NCBI GenBank assembly: GCA_958419945.1
Contig: CATZIC010000007.1
Span: 1-42,060 of the forward strand
Reading direction: 5' to 3'
DNA from: an uncultured Clostridia bacterium
GTDB lineage: Bacteria > Bacillota > Clostridia > Christensenellales > Borkfalkiaceae
Length of the DNA stretch: 42,060 nt
Shown here: positions 1 through 7,673 of the stretch, piece by piece
How the letters are laid out: each line of letters begins with the position of its first letter
Numbering within the stretch: position 1 is the first letter of the stretch
Made by a program: the position numbers and the translations under genes
The notes under the pieces: model-generated
Database searches by the model: none
What the model saw: the letters and a program-made list of their open reading frames with translations, nothing else
Told to the model about the DNA's origin: nothing

Positions 1-143
1 GTTCGGTTAATTTTATAGATTACTACTATGAAAAATTTAAAAAATCCGCTCAAGAATGCGAAAAAATTTACAAAAAGACCTCTACGTTTTATATAAAAAT
101 AGGCGCACTATTGGGCGCATTGATTTATATTATCGTAATTTAG
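1..143 (+). CDS. spoIIIAB: Stage III sporulation protein AB, C-terminal fragment
   Basis: The open frame enters from the left edge (first full codon at position 3) and ends at TAG 141-143, giving 46 residues. It starts SVNFIDYYYEKFKKSAQECE and ends in a lysine-rich stretch followed by a hydrophobic segment (IGALLGALIYIIVI). A charged helix running into a short terminal membrane anchor is typical of the end of SpoIIIAB, a mother-cell membrane protein of the SpoIIIA-SpoIIQ channel. The fragment is too short to be certain from sequence alone. The call rests largely on position: it lies directly before spoIIIAC, with the stop next to the spoIIIAC ribosome binding site. The start of the gene and spoIIIAA would lie outside the window. 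Confidence 0.75.
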   Translation, partial: SVNFIDYYYEKFKKSAQECEKIYKKTSTFYIKIGALLGALIYIIVI

Positions 144-149
144 GTGAGT

Positions 150-347
150 ATGAGTGTAGATATTATTTTCAGAATTGCCGCAATCGGTATATTGATAACG
201 GTAATATGCCAAATTTTAAAAAAATCCGACCGAGAGGATATTGCAACTTTGGTGGGAATTGCAGGGCTTGTGATAGTCTTATCTATAGTAATTTCCTTAA
301 TTGCGGAACTTTTTGAAAACGTAAAGGATATCTTTACCCTTTATTAG
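150..347 (+). CDS. spoIIIAC: Stage III sporulation protein AC
   Basis: A 65-residue membrane protein beginning MSVDIIFRIAAIGILITVIC and ending in a second hydrophobic helix with the pattern LIAELFENVKDIF. Length (64-68 residues), two membrane segments and the conserved start VDxIFxIAxIG match SpoIIIAC, a small component of the mother-cell side of the SpoIIIA-SpoIIQ channel needed for late sigma-G activity. I chose ATG 150 because the upstream AGGTGAG can serve as a Shine-Dalgarno sequence; GTG 144, directly after the spoIIIAB stop, would add two residues. It sits between spoIIIAB and spoIIIAD. In well-studied relatives the operon is transcribed by sigma-E in the mother cell; that promoter would be outside the window. 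Confidence 0.9.
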   Translation: MSVDIIFRIAAIGILITVICQILKKSDREDIATLVGIAGLVIVLSIVISLIAELFENVKDIFTLY

Positions 348-348
348 C

Positions 349-735
349 ATGGATATAGCAAAAATTATCGTAATGGGGCTTTTGTTTGCAATTATAATAA
401 TTTACTTGCAGTCGGTAAATCGTGAAATTGCCCTTGTCGCAACCATTGTTGCGGGAATAATTATTTTGATGGCTATCGTGGATTTGCTGTATAGCGTATT
501 TGACCTGTATAAGCAAATTGCCTTGCTTGGTGGCATCAGCGGGGACGTTTTAGAACTGATAATTAAAATAACTTTGATATGTTACATAGTGGAATTCGCA
601 GTGGGAATAATAGAAGATTTCGGCTTAAAATCACTGGCGGACAAGGTGTCCGTAGCGGGAAAACTTATCGTTGTAATTATGGCTACACCCGTAATTACAT
701 CATTAATAAATCTAATAGGAAGTTTAATTGGCTAA
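349..735 (+). CDS. spoIIIAD: Stage III sporulation protein AD
   Basis: A 128-residue, very hydrophobic protein with about four membrane segments (roughly residues 3-20, 25-45, 60-80 and 95-125) and the mid-protein motif GGISGDVLELIIKITLICYI, typical of SpoIIIAD (about 130 residues). It is part of the multi-protein channel connecting mother cell and forespore. It starts one base after the spoIIIAC stop and has no obvious Shine-Dalgarno sequence, so translation is probably coupled to spoIIIAC. Its 3' end carries AGGAAG at 717-722, which would serve as the ribosome binding site of the next gene, and the two genes overlap if TTG 728 is the spoIIIAE start. Confidence 0.92.
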   Translation: MDIAKIIVMGLLFAIIIIYLQSVNREIALVATIVAGIIILMAIVDLLYSVFDLYKQIALLGGISGDVLELIIKITLICYIVEFAVGIIEDFGLKSLADKVSVAGKLIVVIMATPVITSLINLIGSLIG

Positions 736-1904
736 AAATCATTTTATTTTTAGTTGTTTTTAGTATAATTAAATTTTGCTTATTTGACGTAACGACCGTT
801 TTTGCCTCCGTTGAAACCGATAGCAAGGAAAGTATTACCGAAGCAATAGAGAAGGTAATATCTACCTTGGAATTAGGATCACTTGAAGAACTTTTTTCCG
901 AACTTAAACTACTGAACGGACAAACTTTGTTTTACAAAATTACCGAAATAGTGAACGGCAATGCAGGTTCCACCTTTTCGGAATTTCTTGAAAATCTTAA
1001 AGAAGCGTTCAGGTCGGAAATACTTGCTTTTATACCACCACTAACCTCGATTTTGGTTATTATTTTGTTTCTTTCTATAATTGACGCACTCAGACCGGAT
1101 GGGGTAACAAATAAAGGTCTGACTGCGACCTGTACTTTTATCGGTAATCTTATAATTATAGGTATAGTGGTATCCGTCTTTTTAAACGTGTATTTGCAAT
1201 CTGTAAAGACTGTTGAAAACCTTACTAAGGAAATAGAAGTGGTTTTTCCGATAATTATGACGCTAATGACGGCATCTGGCGGAAATGCAAGCGTTTCTGT
1301 TTTCAGACCCTCTGTTGCACTGCTATGTAACGGCATTTCAGTACTGTTTGACAAGATACTTTTGCCGATAATTATCCTTATTCTTGCTTTCAGTGCTATA
1401 AATTCCTTTTCAAGCAATATAAAAACCGACAAAATGAACGATTTTTTAAAAAGTTCGTTTAAGTGGGTGGTTGGTATAACCGGCGTATTTTTCTGTTTTT
1501 TCGTGTCCGCACAGGGGATATCCGCATCGGTTTACGATAACGTATCGATAAAAGCGCTAAAATACGCCGTAGGAAATTCAATTCCGCTTATTAATTCGCT
1601 ATTATCAAGCGGTTTTGACGTGATTGTTGCATCCTGCGTTTTGATAAAGAATGCCTTGGGGACATTAAGCTTGCTTGCAATAATCTATATTGTTGCAATA
1701 CCCATATTGAAACTCGTTATATTTTCACTGTTTTTAAGGCTTTTGGCTGGCGTTTCTCAATCAATAGCAAGCGATTCAACCATAAAATTTTTAAGCGGAG
1801 CGGCAGATTGCGCTTCTTATCTTGCAACGACTGTTTCCGTTGTCGCCATGGTATATATGATTACTCTGCTTATCGTAATGTGTTCTTTGGGGGTAGCTTT
1901 TTGA
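728..1904 (+). CDS. spoIIIAE: Stage III sporulation protein AE (start disrupted or unusual)
   Basis: A polytopic membrane protein of about 390 residues (Bacillus subtilis SpoIIIAE has about 400). It has an N-terminal signal-like helix ending in TVFA, a soluble segment, and many membrane helices, including a region around FFCFFVSAQGISASVYDNVS that is typical of the family. It belongs to the SpoIIIA-SpoIIQ channel. The start is a problem. The reading frame is open far upstream inside spoIIIAD, but the only ATG, GTG or TTG near the expected start is TTG 728, which is one base out of frame. AGGAAG at 717-722 lies five bases before TTG 728. Removing one A from the A5 run at 734-738 would give M-A-K-I-I-L-F-L, a perfect signal-peptide start. 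The coordinates given assume that start; the frame as read is continuous from 735. The end overlaps the spoIIIAF start. Confidence 0.85.
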
Positions 1905-2374
1905 GTTTATTTAAGTATTTGGCTACGGTGGGCGCTATTGCACTTATTACTACGGTAAGTCAAATGATTTTGCCCGTAGGTAAAATGAAAAAGACTGTAA
2001 AAGTAGTGTTTCAACTTATACTAATCGTTAGTTTGATAACCCCGATACTCGGTAACAGTGTGGACTTCGATTTAGGTTTTACAAGCAGTGTAATAGCGGT
2101 AGACGATAGAGCTGTGAATCAAATTAACGAAGAACGTTCGAATATAATCGGCGAGACTTGCGAGAAAGCACTTGAAAAAGAGGGAATTTTAGGGGTTAAA
2201 GTAAGAATTATAAAGAGTAATGACGAAGATAATTTTGTTATCAAAAAAGTAATTGTAAATTTTGATGATTTAAGAATAACGACGGAAAATGAGCATATAA
2301 ATATAACCAGAAAAACGGTAAATTTATTATGCGATTTGCTTTCCGTAAATTCGGAGGTTATTGTCATTGAGTGA
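1901..2374 (+). CDS. spoIIIAF: Stage III sporulation protein AF
   Basis: 157 residues from TTG 1901, which overlaps the spoIIIAE stop (TTGA). The protein begins MSLFKYLATVGAIALITTVS, has two N-terminal membrane helices and the family motif LPVGKMKKTVKVVFQLILIV, then a soluble C-terminal domain of about 95 residues that matches the SpoIIIAF ring-type domain in position and size. It is an inner component of the channel between mother cell and forespore. GGGGGT at 1889-1894 is a plausible ribosome binding site at a suitable distance. TTG is preferred because in-frame upstream ATG codons lie deep within spoIIIAE. Length is slightly below that of B. subtilis SpoIIIAF. Confidence 0.9.
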   Translation: MSLFKYLATVGAIALITTVSQMILPVGKMKKTVKVVFQLILIVSLITPILGNSVDFDLGFTSSVIAVDDRAVNQINEERSNIIGETCEKALEKEGILGVKVRIIKSNDEDNFVIKKVIVNFDDLRITTENEHINITRKTVNLLCDLLSVNSEVIVIE

Positions 2375-2837
2375 AGAAAAAGGCATAAAAAAATTCCTTT
2401 CGAAAATAAAAATAGAATATCTTATAGTTATCGTGTTAACAGTTATCTGTCTGATATTTGTTTTCGGCGGAATATCTTCGGAAAAAACGGAAAGTAAAAG
2501 TGACATCGACGAATACGTGAGTAGTTTAGAGAATAAACTGAAAAAGAATTTATCACTCGTAAGCGGTGCCGGGAAAGTATCTGTAATTATTTCAGTTGAA
2601 TCCGGCATGGAAACCGTACTTGCAACGGTTAAAACCACGGAAGATAATTCCATTAAAGAAGAACCTTTTACGGTAGGTGGAAAGACAGTAGTAATAACCG
2701 AAACGTATCCGAAAATCACCGGTGTAGTGATAGTCGCAGAGGGGGCAAATAACCTTGCTGTAAGGGTATCGCTTATAAATGCGGTCTCGGTATTTCTGAA
2801 CGTCGAAAGCGATAAAATTCAAATTTTATCAATGTAA
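2367..2837 (+). CDS. spoIIIAG: Stage III sporulation protein AG
   Basis: About 156 residues with one N-terminal membrane helix (roughly residues 15-37, YLIVIVLTVICLIFVFGG) and a soluble domain containing EYVSSLENKLKKNLSLVSGAG, the typical ring-forming segment of SpoIIIAG. SpoIIIAG oligomerises into a large ring that forms part of the sporulation channel. The start is TTG 2367: the Shine-Dalgarno sequence GGAGG at 2353-2357 is nine bases away, and TTG overlaps the spoIIIAF stop region. TTG 2361 is possible but only three bases from GGAGG. The protein is clearly shorter than the roughly 200-230 residues usual in Bacillus, so loops of the ring-building domain may be reduced. Confidence 0.9.
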   Translation: MSEEKGIKKFLSKIKIEYLIVIVLTVICLIFVFGGISSEKTESKSDIDEYVSSLENKLKKNLSLVSGAGKVSVIISVESGMETVLATVKTTEDNSIKEEPFTVGGKTVVITETYPKITGVVIVAEGANNLAVRVSLINAVSVFLNVESDKIQILSM

Positions 2838-2911
2838 CGATAATCATAAAAATTTTCAAAATCATTGATAAAATCTAATAAAATAAAAATTATTATGACA
2901 AGGAGAATATT

Positions 2912-3388
2912 ATGTCAAAGAAAAAGAAAATCATTGTTTTGTCCTGTATGGTCCTATTACTTGCCGTAACCGCCGTGTTCAATTTCGTCTTAGCCGGTAG
3001 TACCAAAAAACCTGCTGACGACACCGTTACGACCGCAGCGTTTTTCGCTCAGTATAAAACCGAGCGCAGTCAATCACGCAGTGAACAATTAGTTCAATTA
3101 AACGAAATAATTGCTTCCGAAACCGATTCCGAAGAAGCCAAGAAAGAAGCTTTGAATCTTAAGCTTAAACTTACGGAAATTATAGAATCCGAACTCTTGG
3201 TTGAAACCTTGATAGAATCGAGAGGCTACGAAGATGCAGTTGTATCGATTGGACTTACTTCGGACAGAATAAACGTTATGGTAAAAGACCCTGATTTTAC
3301 GCAGGATGACGCAGTCATAATCTATACAATTTTGGCCGAAGAACTTGACGCCGATACCACAAAGGTTACTATTGCACCTATGACCTGA
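2912..3388 (+). CDS. spoIIIAH: Stage III sporulation protein AH
   Basis: 158 residues: a lysine-rich start (MSKKKKIIVLSCMVLLLAVT), one membrane helix ending near residue 29, then an acidic helical linker and a C-terminal ring-building domain. The stretch FFAQYKTERSQSRSEQ and the following pattern of charged helices are characteristic of SpoIIIAH. This mother-cell protein binds forespore SpoIIQ across the intermembrane space and holds the engulfing membrane to the forespore. A good ribosome binding site (AAGGAG, 2901-2906) precedes the ATG. The protein is about 60 residues shorter than B. subtilis SpoIIIAH, mainly in the linker. It ends the spoIIIA operon; I see no strong terminator after it. 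Confidence 0.93.
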   Translation: MSKKKKIIVLSCMVLLLAVTAVFNFVLAGSTKKPADDTVTTAAFFAQYKTERSQSRSEQLVQLNEIIASETDSEEAKKEALNLKLKLTEIIESELLVETLIESRGYEDAVVSIGLTSDRINVMVKDPDFTQDDAVIIYTILAEELDADTTKVTIAPMT

Positions 3389-3480
3389 GACTAAAGTCCG
3401 AAAATTTACGAATTCTTCACAATTCCTTAAAAAATATTCTAAAAAATATTAAAAAAACGCTATCCTAATTTGCTGAAATA

Positions 3481-3489
3481 TGCTACAAT
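3481..3489 (+). promoter_or_regulatory. Extended -10 promoter for the Asp23-family gene
   Basis: TGCTACAAT is an extended -10 element (TG-N-TACAAT). There is no good -35 hexamer 17 bases upstream, as is common for extended -10 promoters. The predicted transcript start near 3496 leaves about 25 bases of leader that include the AGGGGTGGTG ribosome binding site. Confidence 0.5.
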
Positions 3490-3520
3490 TTATACAAAAG
3501 GAATAGGGGTGGTGTTTATT

Positions 3521-3880
3521 ATGGCTGATACACGCATACAAAACGAAACAAGTCGTGGAAAAGTTACTTATAACGAAAGCATAATTAACGGAATAGTTGC
3601 CCTTGCCGTCGGATCCGTTGAGGGTGTTTCGCTCAAGACGGGCAAGAAAGGAAAGCGTTCATTAAAGGACTGCATAAAGATAGTAAGCGACAAAAAAGGA
3701 ATTCACGTAACCGTAACCGTTGGTGTTTTGTACGGTTATAACGTGCCTGACGTTGCTTTTGACATTCAGCACGGTATCAAACAGACCGTTGAAGAAATGT
3801 CAAAATATCATATTGCGGACGTAGACGTTTACATTGATGACGTATTCTTTGAAGATAAACCGATTACAACGATAGATTAA
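3521..3880 (+). CDS. Asp23/Gls24-family (YqhY-like) protein
   Basis: 119 residues from ATG 3521, chosen because AGGGGTGGTG at 3505-3514 is a strong ribosome binding site; an upstream in-frame ATG at 3470 would lie before the predicted transcript start. The sequence has the Asp23 pattern: GKVTYNESIINGIVALAVGS, then a VxGVSLKTGKKGK turn, a basic loop, VTVGVLYGYNVPDVA and a C-terminal VDVYIDDVFFE. Members of this family lie between the fatty-acid or sporulation genes and nusB in Firmicutes, where the protein is called YqhY. YqhY has been linked to control of acetyl-CoA carboxylase in Bacillus, but accB and accC are not beside it here. Its job in this organism is unknown. A terminator follows it. 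Confidence 0.88.
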   Translation: MADTRIQNETSRGKVTYNESIINGIVALAVGSVEGVSLKTGKKGKRSLKDCIKIVSDKKGIHVTVTVGVLYGYNVPDVAFDIQHGIKQTVEEMSKYHIADVDVYIDDVFFEDKPITTID

Positions 3881-3892
3881 ATTCCAAAAATT

Positions 3893-3915
3893 ACCGCAGT
3901 ATTCTGCGGTTTTTT
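3893..3915 (+). terminator. Intrinsic terminator after the Asp23-family gene
   Basis: A seven-base-pair stem, ACCGCAG with CTGCGGT around a TATT loop, runs straight into six T residues. It lies 12 bases after the Asp23 stop and just before nusB, so nusB either has its own promoter or depends on partial readthrough. Confidence 0.85.
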
Positions 3916-3938
3916 GGCGTAGATAACAAGGATTTTTT

Positions 3939-4349
3939 ATGAGAAAGGACGCAAGAGAGGCAGTTTATAAAATCATTTACGCATATAATTTTACGGACGA
4001 GTTCGATTCAGAACTTATGGAAACTTTGTTTGCGGAAGGGAATCTTAACGACCAGGACAGGGCGTTTGCGGTAAGGCTTTTAGATACCGTAAAGGAAAAT
4101 TACTCTTCATTAACCGATATAATTTCCGATTTAGCAGTTAATTATATGCTTGAAAGGGTGTATCCGACGGATAAATGCGCTCTTTTAATAGGCCTTGCCG
4201 AAATGACTTATTTCGACGACGTTCCAAACATAGTTGCCATAGACGAAGCATTGGCTCTTTGTAAAAAATATTCTACCGAAAAGAGCCTTTCGTTTGTAAA
4301 CGGTATATTTGCAAAGTATAAAACCTTGATTGAGAACCCTTCGACCTGA
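3939..4349 (+). CDS. nusB: Transcription antitermination factor NusB
   Basis: 136 residues, the usual NusB size. It starts MRKDAREAVYKIIYAYNFTD (typical R-x-x-A-x-x-x-L/I-Y) and contains DQDRAFAVRLLDTVKENY, then the C-terminal NusB pattern RVYPTDKCALLIGLAEMTYF, PNIVAIDEALALCKKYSTEKSLSFVNGI. NusB binds the boxA RNA with ribosomal protein S10 and prevents early termination during rRNA transcription. AAGGA upstream is the ribosome binding site. It sits before folD, as in Bacillus and Clostridium. Confidence 0.96.
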   Translation: MRKDAREAVYKIIYAYNFTDEFDSELMETLFAEGNLNDQDRAFAVRLLDTVKENYSSLTDIISDLAVNYMLERVYPTDKCALLIGLAEMTYFDDVPNIVAIDEALALCKKYSTEKSLSFVNGIFAKYKTLIENPST

Positions 4350-4372
4350 ATTTAATAATAACAGAGGTTTTT

Positions 4373-5230
4373 ATGGCGATATTAGATGGGAAAAAGGCTG
4401 CCTTGGATCTTAAAGAAGAGGTTCGTGTGCGGCTTGCAGAGTATTACAAAAAAGGCGCCCCCGCATGTAACCTTGCCATAATTATGGTGGGGGACAACCC
4501 CGCTTCAGAGGTGTACGTTAGAAACAAAGCGAAGGCGTGCGAAGCCGTAGGCATTGGCGGCAAACTTATAAAATTAAACGAGAAAACTACTCAGGAAGAA
4601 CTTGAAAAATATATAAAAGCGGTGTCGAACGATCCGAAAGTCCATGGGGTTATGGTGCAGTTACCCCTGCCACCCCATCTTGACGAGGACCGTGCGACCG
4701 AACTCGTTCCTCCCGAAAAGGATATAGACGGTTTTACCACTGCAAATTTAGGAAAACTCGTAGTGGGAAATCAAGGATTTTTATCCTGTACGCCCGGCGG
4801 AATAATTTATTTGTTAAAGAAAAACAAAATTGTTTTGACGGGCAAACACGTTGTTATAGTTGGCAGAAGTAAAATTGTGGGAAAGCCTTTGGCTTTGGCA
4901 CTTCTTAACGAGAATTGCACGGTAACGGTGTGTCATTCCAAAACCAGAAATCTTGCGAAGATAACTCGTGATGCGGATATTTTGATTTCTGCCGTAGGAA
5001 AACCCGGTTTTATTACTGCGGATATGGTAAATTTATGCGCTGTCGTAGTTGACGTCGGTATAAACAGAACGGAAAACGGAATCGTTGGCGACGTTGATTA
5101 TGAAAGCGTCAGTAAAGTGGCTTCATTTATAACTCCCGTCCCCGGCGGGGTAGGGCCTATGACGGTCGCTTACCTTATGAAAAATACCTTGTTAGCCTAC
5201 GAAAAGGCCCTGGGCCAAAAGTACGATTAA
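4373..5230 (+). CDS. folD: Methylenetetrahydrofolate dehydrogenase/cyclohydrolase FolD
   Basis: 285 residues, normal for FolD, the cytosolic bifunctional enzyme that interconverts 5,10-methylene-, methenyl- and 10-formyl-tetrahydrofolate using NADP. Visible motifs are YVRNKAKACEAVGI (containing the catalytic lysine), VQLPLPPHLDE, the signature PEKDIDGFTTANLGKL, CTPGGI and the nucleotide-binding GRSKIVGKPLALALL followed by VTVCHSKT and PVPGGVGPMTVAYL. The usual PCTP is SCTP here (residue 142 or so), a mild change. CAGAGG precedes the ATG. In many Firmicutes xseA and xseB follow folD; here ispA starts four bases after the stop. Confidence 0.97.
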   Translation: MAILDGKKAALDLKEEVRVRLAEYYKKGAPACNLAIIMVGDNPASEVYVRNKAKACEAVGIGGKLIKLNEKTTQEELEKYIKAVSNDPKVHGVMVQLPLPPHLDEDRATELVPPEKDIDGFTTANLGKLVVGNQGFLSCTPGGIIYLLKKNKIVLTGKHVVIVGRSKIVGKPLALALLNENCTVTVCHSKTRNLAKITRDADILISAVGKPGFITADMVNLCAVVVDVGINRTENGIVGDVDYESVSKVASFITPVPGGVGPMTVAYLMKNTLLAYEKALGQKYD

Positions 5231-5233
5231 GTT

Positions 5234-6073
5234 ATGGATTTTACTGAAAAATACAACCTTTACAAAAGCGTTGCCGAAGAATATTTCAATAGAGAGTTTT
5301 TCGCAAAATTAAGTAAATCCACAATAGACGAAGGAATTAAGTATTCCTTTTTCGGAAAAGGTAAGAGAATTCGTCCCGTGCTAATGCTTGCTTTTGCGGA
5401 TTATTTCGGACTTTCGGAAGAGGAAATTTTGCCCTTTTCGCTCGCAATCGAGTGCGTACACGTTCACAGTTTGATACACGACGATTTGCCTGCACTTGAC
5501 AACGACGATTTAAGAAGGGGAAAGCCTTGCTTACATAAAGTCTACGGTGAAGACGTTGCAATACTTTCGGGTGATGCCTTATTAAATTACGCATATCTTA
5601 CCGCATTAAGCCATTGCGACAGTAAAGAAAGTGTTCATGCGTTGGAAGTTTTATCCGAAAACGCAAACAGAATGCTTTTGGGGCAGACGCTTGATACGTG
5701 TTTTTGCGAGGATTGGGGAAAGGAAAAGGTTCTTGAAGTTTACGAAAATAAAACTTCGGCGCTGATAACTGCGGCAATGATTATTCCCGCTGTACTGAAA
5801 AATCGTAAAGATCTTTACGGGGATTTATCCGAGCTCGGAAAAAATCTTGGACTTTTGTTTCAAATAACCGACGATTTAATTGATTACGACAAAGGTAATG
5901 CCTTTGACGAAAGAACTAAAAACGAACTTAACTTTGTTAGAATGTTCGGCGTTGAAACCGCTTTGGAATACAAACTTATTTTTACAAATAAATGTATTGA
6001 AATTGCGGATAAATTCAAAAATTTTGAGTTTTTGAAACTTTTTGTCGATTACGTTGCGGAGAGAAGTTTTTGA
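5234..6073 (+). CDS. ispA: Polyprenyl (farnesyl) diphosphate synthase
   Basis: 279 residues. It condenses isopentenyl diphosphate with allylic diphosphates to make farnesyl or geranyl diphosphate, precursors of undecaprenyl lipid and quinones. The first aspartate-rich motif is HDDLPALDNDDLRRGKP (about residues 80-97), preceded by GKGKRIRPVL; the second is ITDDLIDYDKGNAFDE (about residues 212-227). The two-residue insertion in the first motif (DDxxxxD) is typical of bacterial farnesyl diphosphate synthases. It starts four bases after folD with no clear ribosome binding site, suggesting coupled translation, and its stop overlaps the tlyA start (ATGA). It is slightly short, with the C-terminus ending in VDYVAERSF. 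dxs, normally next, is missing here. Confidence 0.93.
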   Translation: MDFTEKYNLYKSVAEEYFNREFFAKLSKSTIDEGIKYSFFGKGKRIRPVLMLAFADYFGLSEEEILPFSLAIECVHVHSLIHDDLPALDNDDLRRGKPCLHKVYGEDVAILSGDALLNYAYLTALSHCDSKESVHALEVLSENANRMLLGQTLDTCFCEDWGKEKVLEVYENKTSALITAAMIIPAVLKNRKDLYGDLSELGKNLGLLFQITDDLIDYDKGNAFDERTKNELNFVRMFGVETALEYKLIFTNKCIEIADKFKNFEFLKLFVDYVAERSF

Positions 6074-6837
6074 TGAGATTGGATCTATTTTTGACCGAAA
6101 AGCAATACTTTCGGTCAAGATCAAAAAGCGTCGATGCTATTAAAAAAGGAATAGTTTTTGTGAACGGCAAGCTATCTGACAAGCCTTCCAAAGAGGTTCC
6201 CGAAGACGCTGTGATCGAAATAAGGGGAAAACTTGAATTTGTTTCCAAAGGCGGTTACAAACTTGATAAGGCCTTAAAGGAATTCAATCTCGACGTTAAG
6301 GACAAAGTGTTTGCAGACGTTGGCGCTTCCACGGGTGGATTTACCGATTGTTTGCTTTCGAGAAGTGTTAAACGTGTCTATGCGGTGGACGTAGGCTGTG
6401 GACAACTCGATAAGTCTTTATCCGAAAATCCTTCCGTAGTCGTAATGGACGATACTAATGCGAGGTATCTTAAAAAAGAGTCATTTCCCGAACCTTTGGA
6501 CGGAATTTCGGTAGATTGTAGTTTTATTTCTTTGAAGCTACTTTTGCCCGTTTTTGACGAATTACTCGATGAGAATGGAATTTTACTCGCACTCATAAAG
6601 CCTCAGTTCGAATGCGGAATATCCGCTCTCCCTAAAAGCGGAATTCTGAAGGATGCGAAATTAAGAGAAGATGCTGTTATGAAAGTCCTTTCGGATGCCC
6701 AAAACTACGGTTTTAAAGTGCTCGGCATATCCGAAGCACCGAAGTTCAAGGATAAGAACGTCGAATACGTCGTGTTACTTAAAAAAAGCGGCGAAAACCT
6801 CGATACAGAAAGAATTAAGGAATTAATAAGGCAATAA
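6073..6837 (+). CDS. tlyA: TlyA-family rRNA 2'-O-methyltransferase
   Basis: 254 residues. An N-terminal S4 RNA-binding domain (about residues 1-60; RLDLFLTEKQYFRSRSKSVD) is followed by an FtsJ-like methyltransferase domain with the SAM-binding motif DVGASTGGFTDCLL, AVDVGCGQL, then DCSFISLKLLLP and ALIKPQFE, carrying the expected catalytic lysine and glutamate. Characterised TlyA proteins methylate 16S and 23S rRNA; some homologues in this syntenic position have only a general S4/FtsJ annotation. ATG 6073 overlaps the ispA stop and GGAGAG (6058-6063) lies nine bases upstream. The stop overlaps the nadK start by one base (TAATG). The pairing with ispA and nadK is conserved in Firmicutes. Confidence 0.94.
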   Translation: MRLDLFLTEKQYFRSRSKSVDAIKKGIVFVNGKLSDKPSKEVPEDAVIEIRGKLEFVSKGGYKLDKALKEFNLDVKDKVFADVGASTGGFTDCLLSRSVKRVYAVDVGCGQLDKSLSENPSVVVMDDTNARYLKKESFPEPLDGISVDCSFISLKLLLPVFDELLDENGILLALIKPQFECGISALPKSGILKDAKLREDAVMKVLSDAQNYGFKVLGISEAPKFKDKNVEYVVLLKKSGENLDTERIKELIRQ

Positions 6838-7673
6838 TGATCGGTTTATATTACAAAGAAGGGGACGTTCGCTCCCAAGATTGTATTTTAAAACTGAAAA
6901 ATCTACTGGACGTTAACCGCTTGAAGTACTTTGACATAACCGAGGATATAACAGAGGATTCCCTTTCCGGTGTCAATCTTATTGTTGTGTTCGGAGGGGA
7001 TGGTTCGGTGCTTCGTGCGGCGAAATTTGCGAGAGAACTAATTCCTATAGTTGCGATTAACACGGGAAACGTTGGTTTTTTAACCAGTTACGAAGTAGAT
7101 AATTTAGATAGACTTGTCAGTGATATTTTAGAAAAAAAACTTGTGTTTGTTAAACGCAAATTTATGAGTATCACTTACTTAGATAAAGAATTTCTGGCTT
7201 TAAATGACGCTGTCATAACTAAAAACCATGCGATTGACAGTGCAAGCGAGTGCGTAAGGTTAAGTCTTAAAATCGACGGCCAATTCGTAGACGGATACGT
7301 TGGCGACGGTTTGATTTTGAGTACGCCTACAGGGTCGACTGCGTACGCAATATCAGCAGGCGGGCCTATTATGGTGCCGAACTTAAATGCTTACGTAGCG
7401 GCGCCTATATGCGCACATTCTCTTCACTCTAAACCCATAGTTTACGCGCAAGAATCGGTTGCGGAAGTTAAAATTTCAAACGATTCCAAAGAATGTGCGT
7501 TATTTGTCGACGGAAAAATGGAAGCGTCGCTTAAGCCGAATTCTACCGTAAAAATCACGGCAAGTGAAAAGTTCGCAAGTATTTGCGACAATTCAGGAAA
7601 GTTTTTCTCCAGACTTTCCGAAAAATTAAACAAATGGAGTAATAACGACTTACTTGAGGTGGACCATGGATAA
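6837..7673 (+). CDS. nadK: NAD kinase
   Basis: 278 residues, the normal size. It phosphorylates NAD to NADP in the cytosol. Motifs present are VVFGGDGSVLRAA (the GGDG ATP and NAD site, about residues 53-65), NTGNVGFLTSYE, NDAVITK, and the strongly conserved GDGLILSTPTGSTAYAISAGGPIM. The start ATG shares its A with the tlyA stop. The 3' end overlaps argR by eight bases, so ispA, tlyA, nadK and argR are probably one transcript. Confidence 0.97.
   Translation: MIGLYYKEGDVRSQDCILKLKNLLDVNRLKYFDITEDITEDSLSGVNLIVVFGGDGSVLRAAKFARELIPIVAINTGNVGFLTSYEVDNLDRLVSDILEKKLVFVKRKFMSITYLDKEFLALNDAVITKNHAIDSASECVRLSLKIDGQFVDGYVGDGLILSTPTGSTAYAISAGGPIMVPNLNAYVAAPICAHSLHSKPIVYAQESVAEVKISNDSKECALFVDGKMEASLKPNSTVKITASEKFASICDNSGKFFSRLSEKLNKWSNNDLLEVDHG

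Noticed and set aside
932..1432. Long open frames on the minus strand across the window
   Set aside because: They lie opposite strong plus-strand genes with clear families, lack ribosome binding sites and look like shadows.
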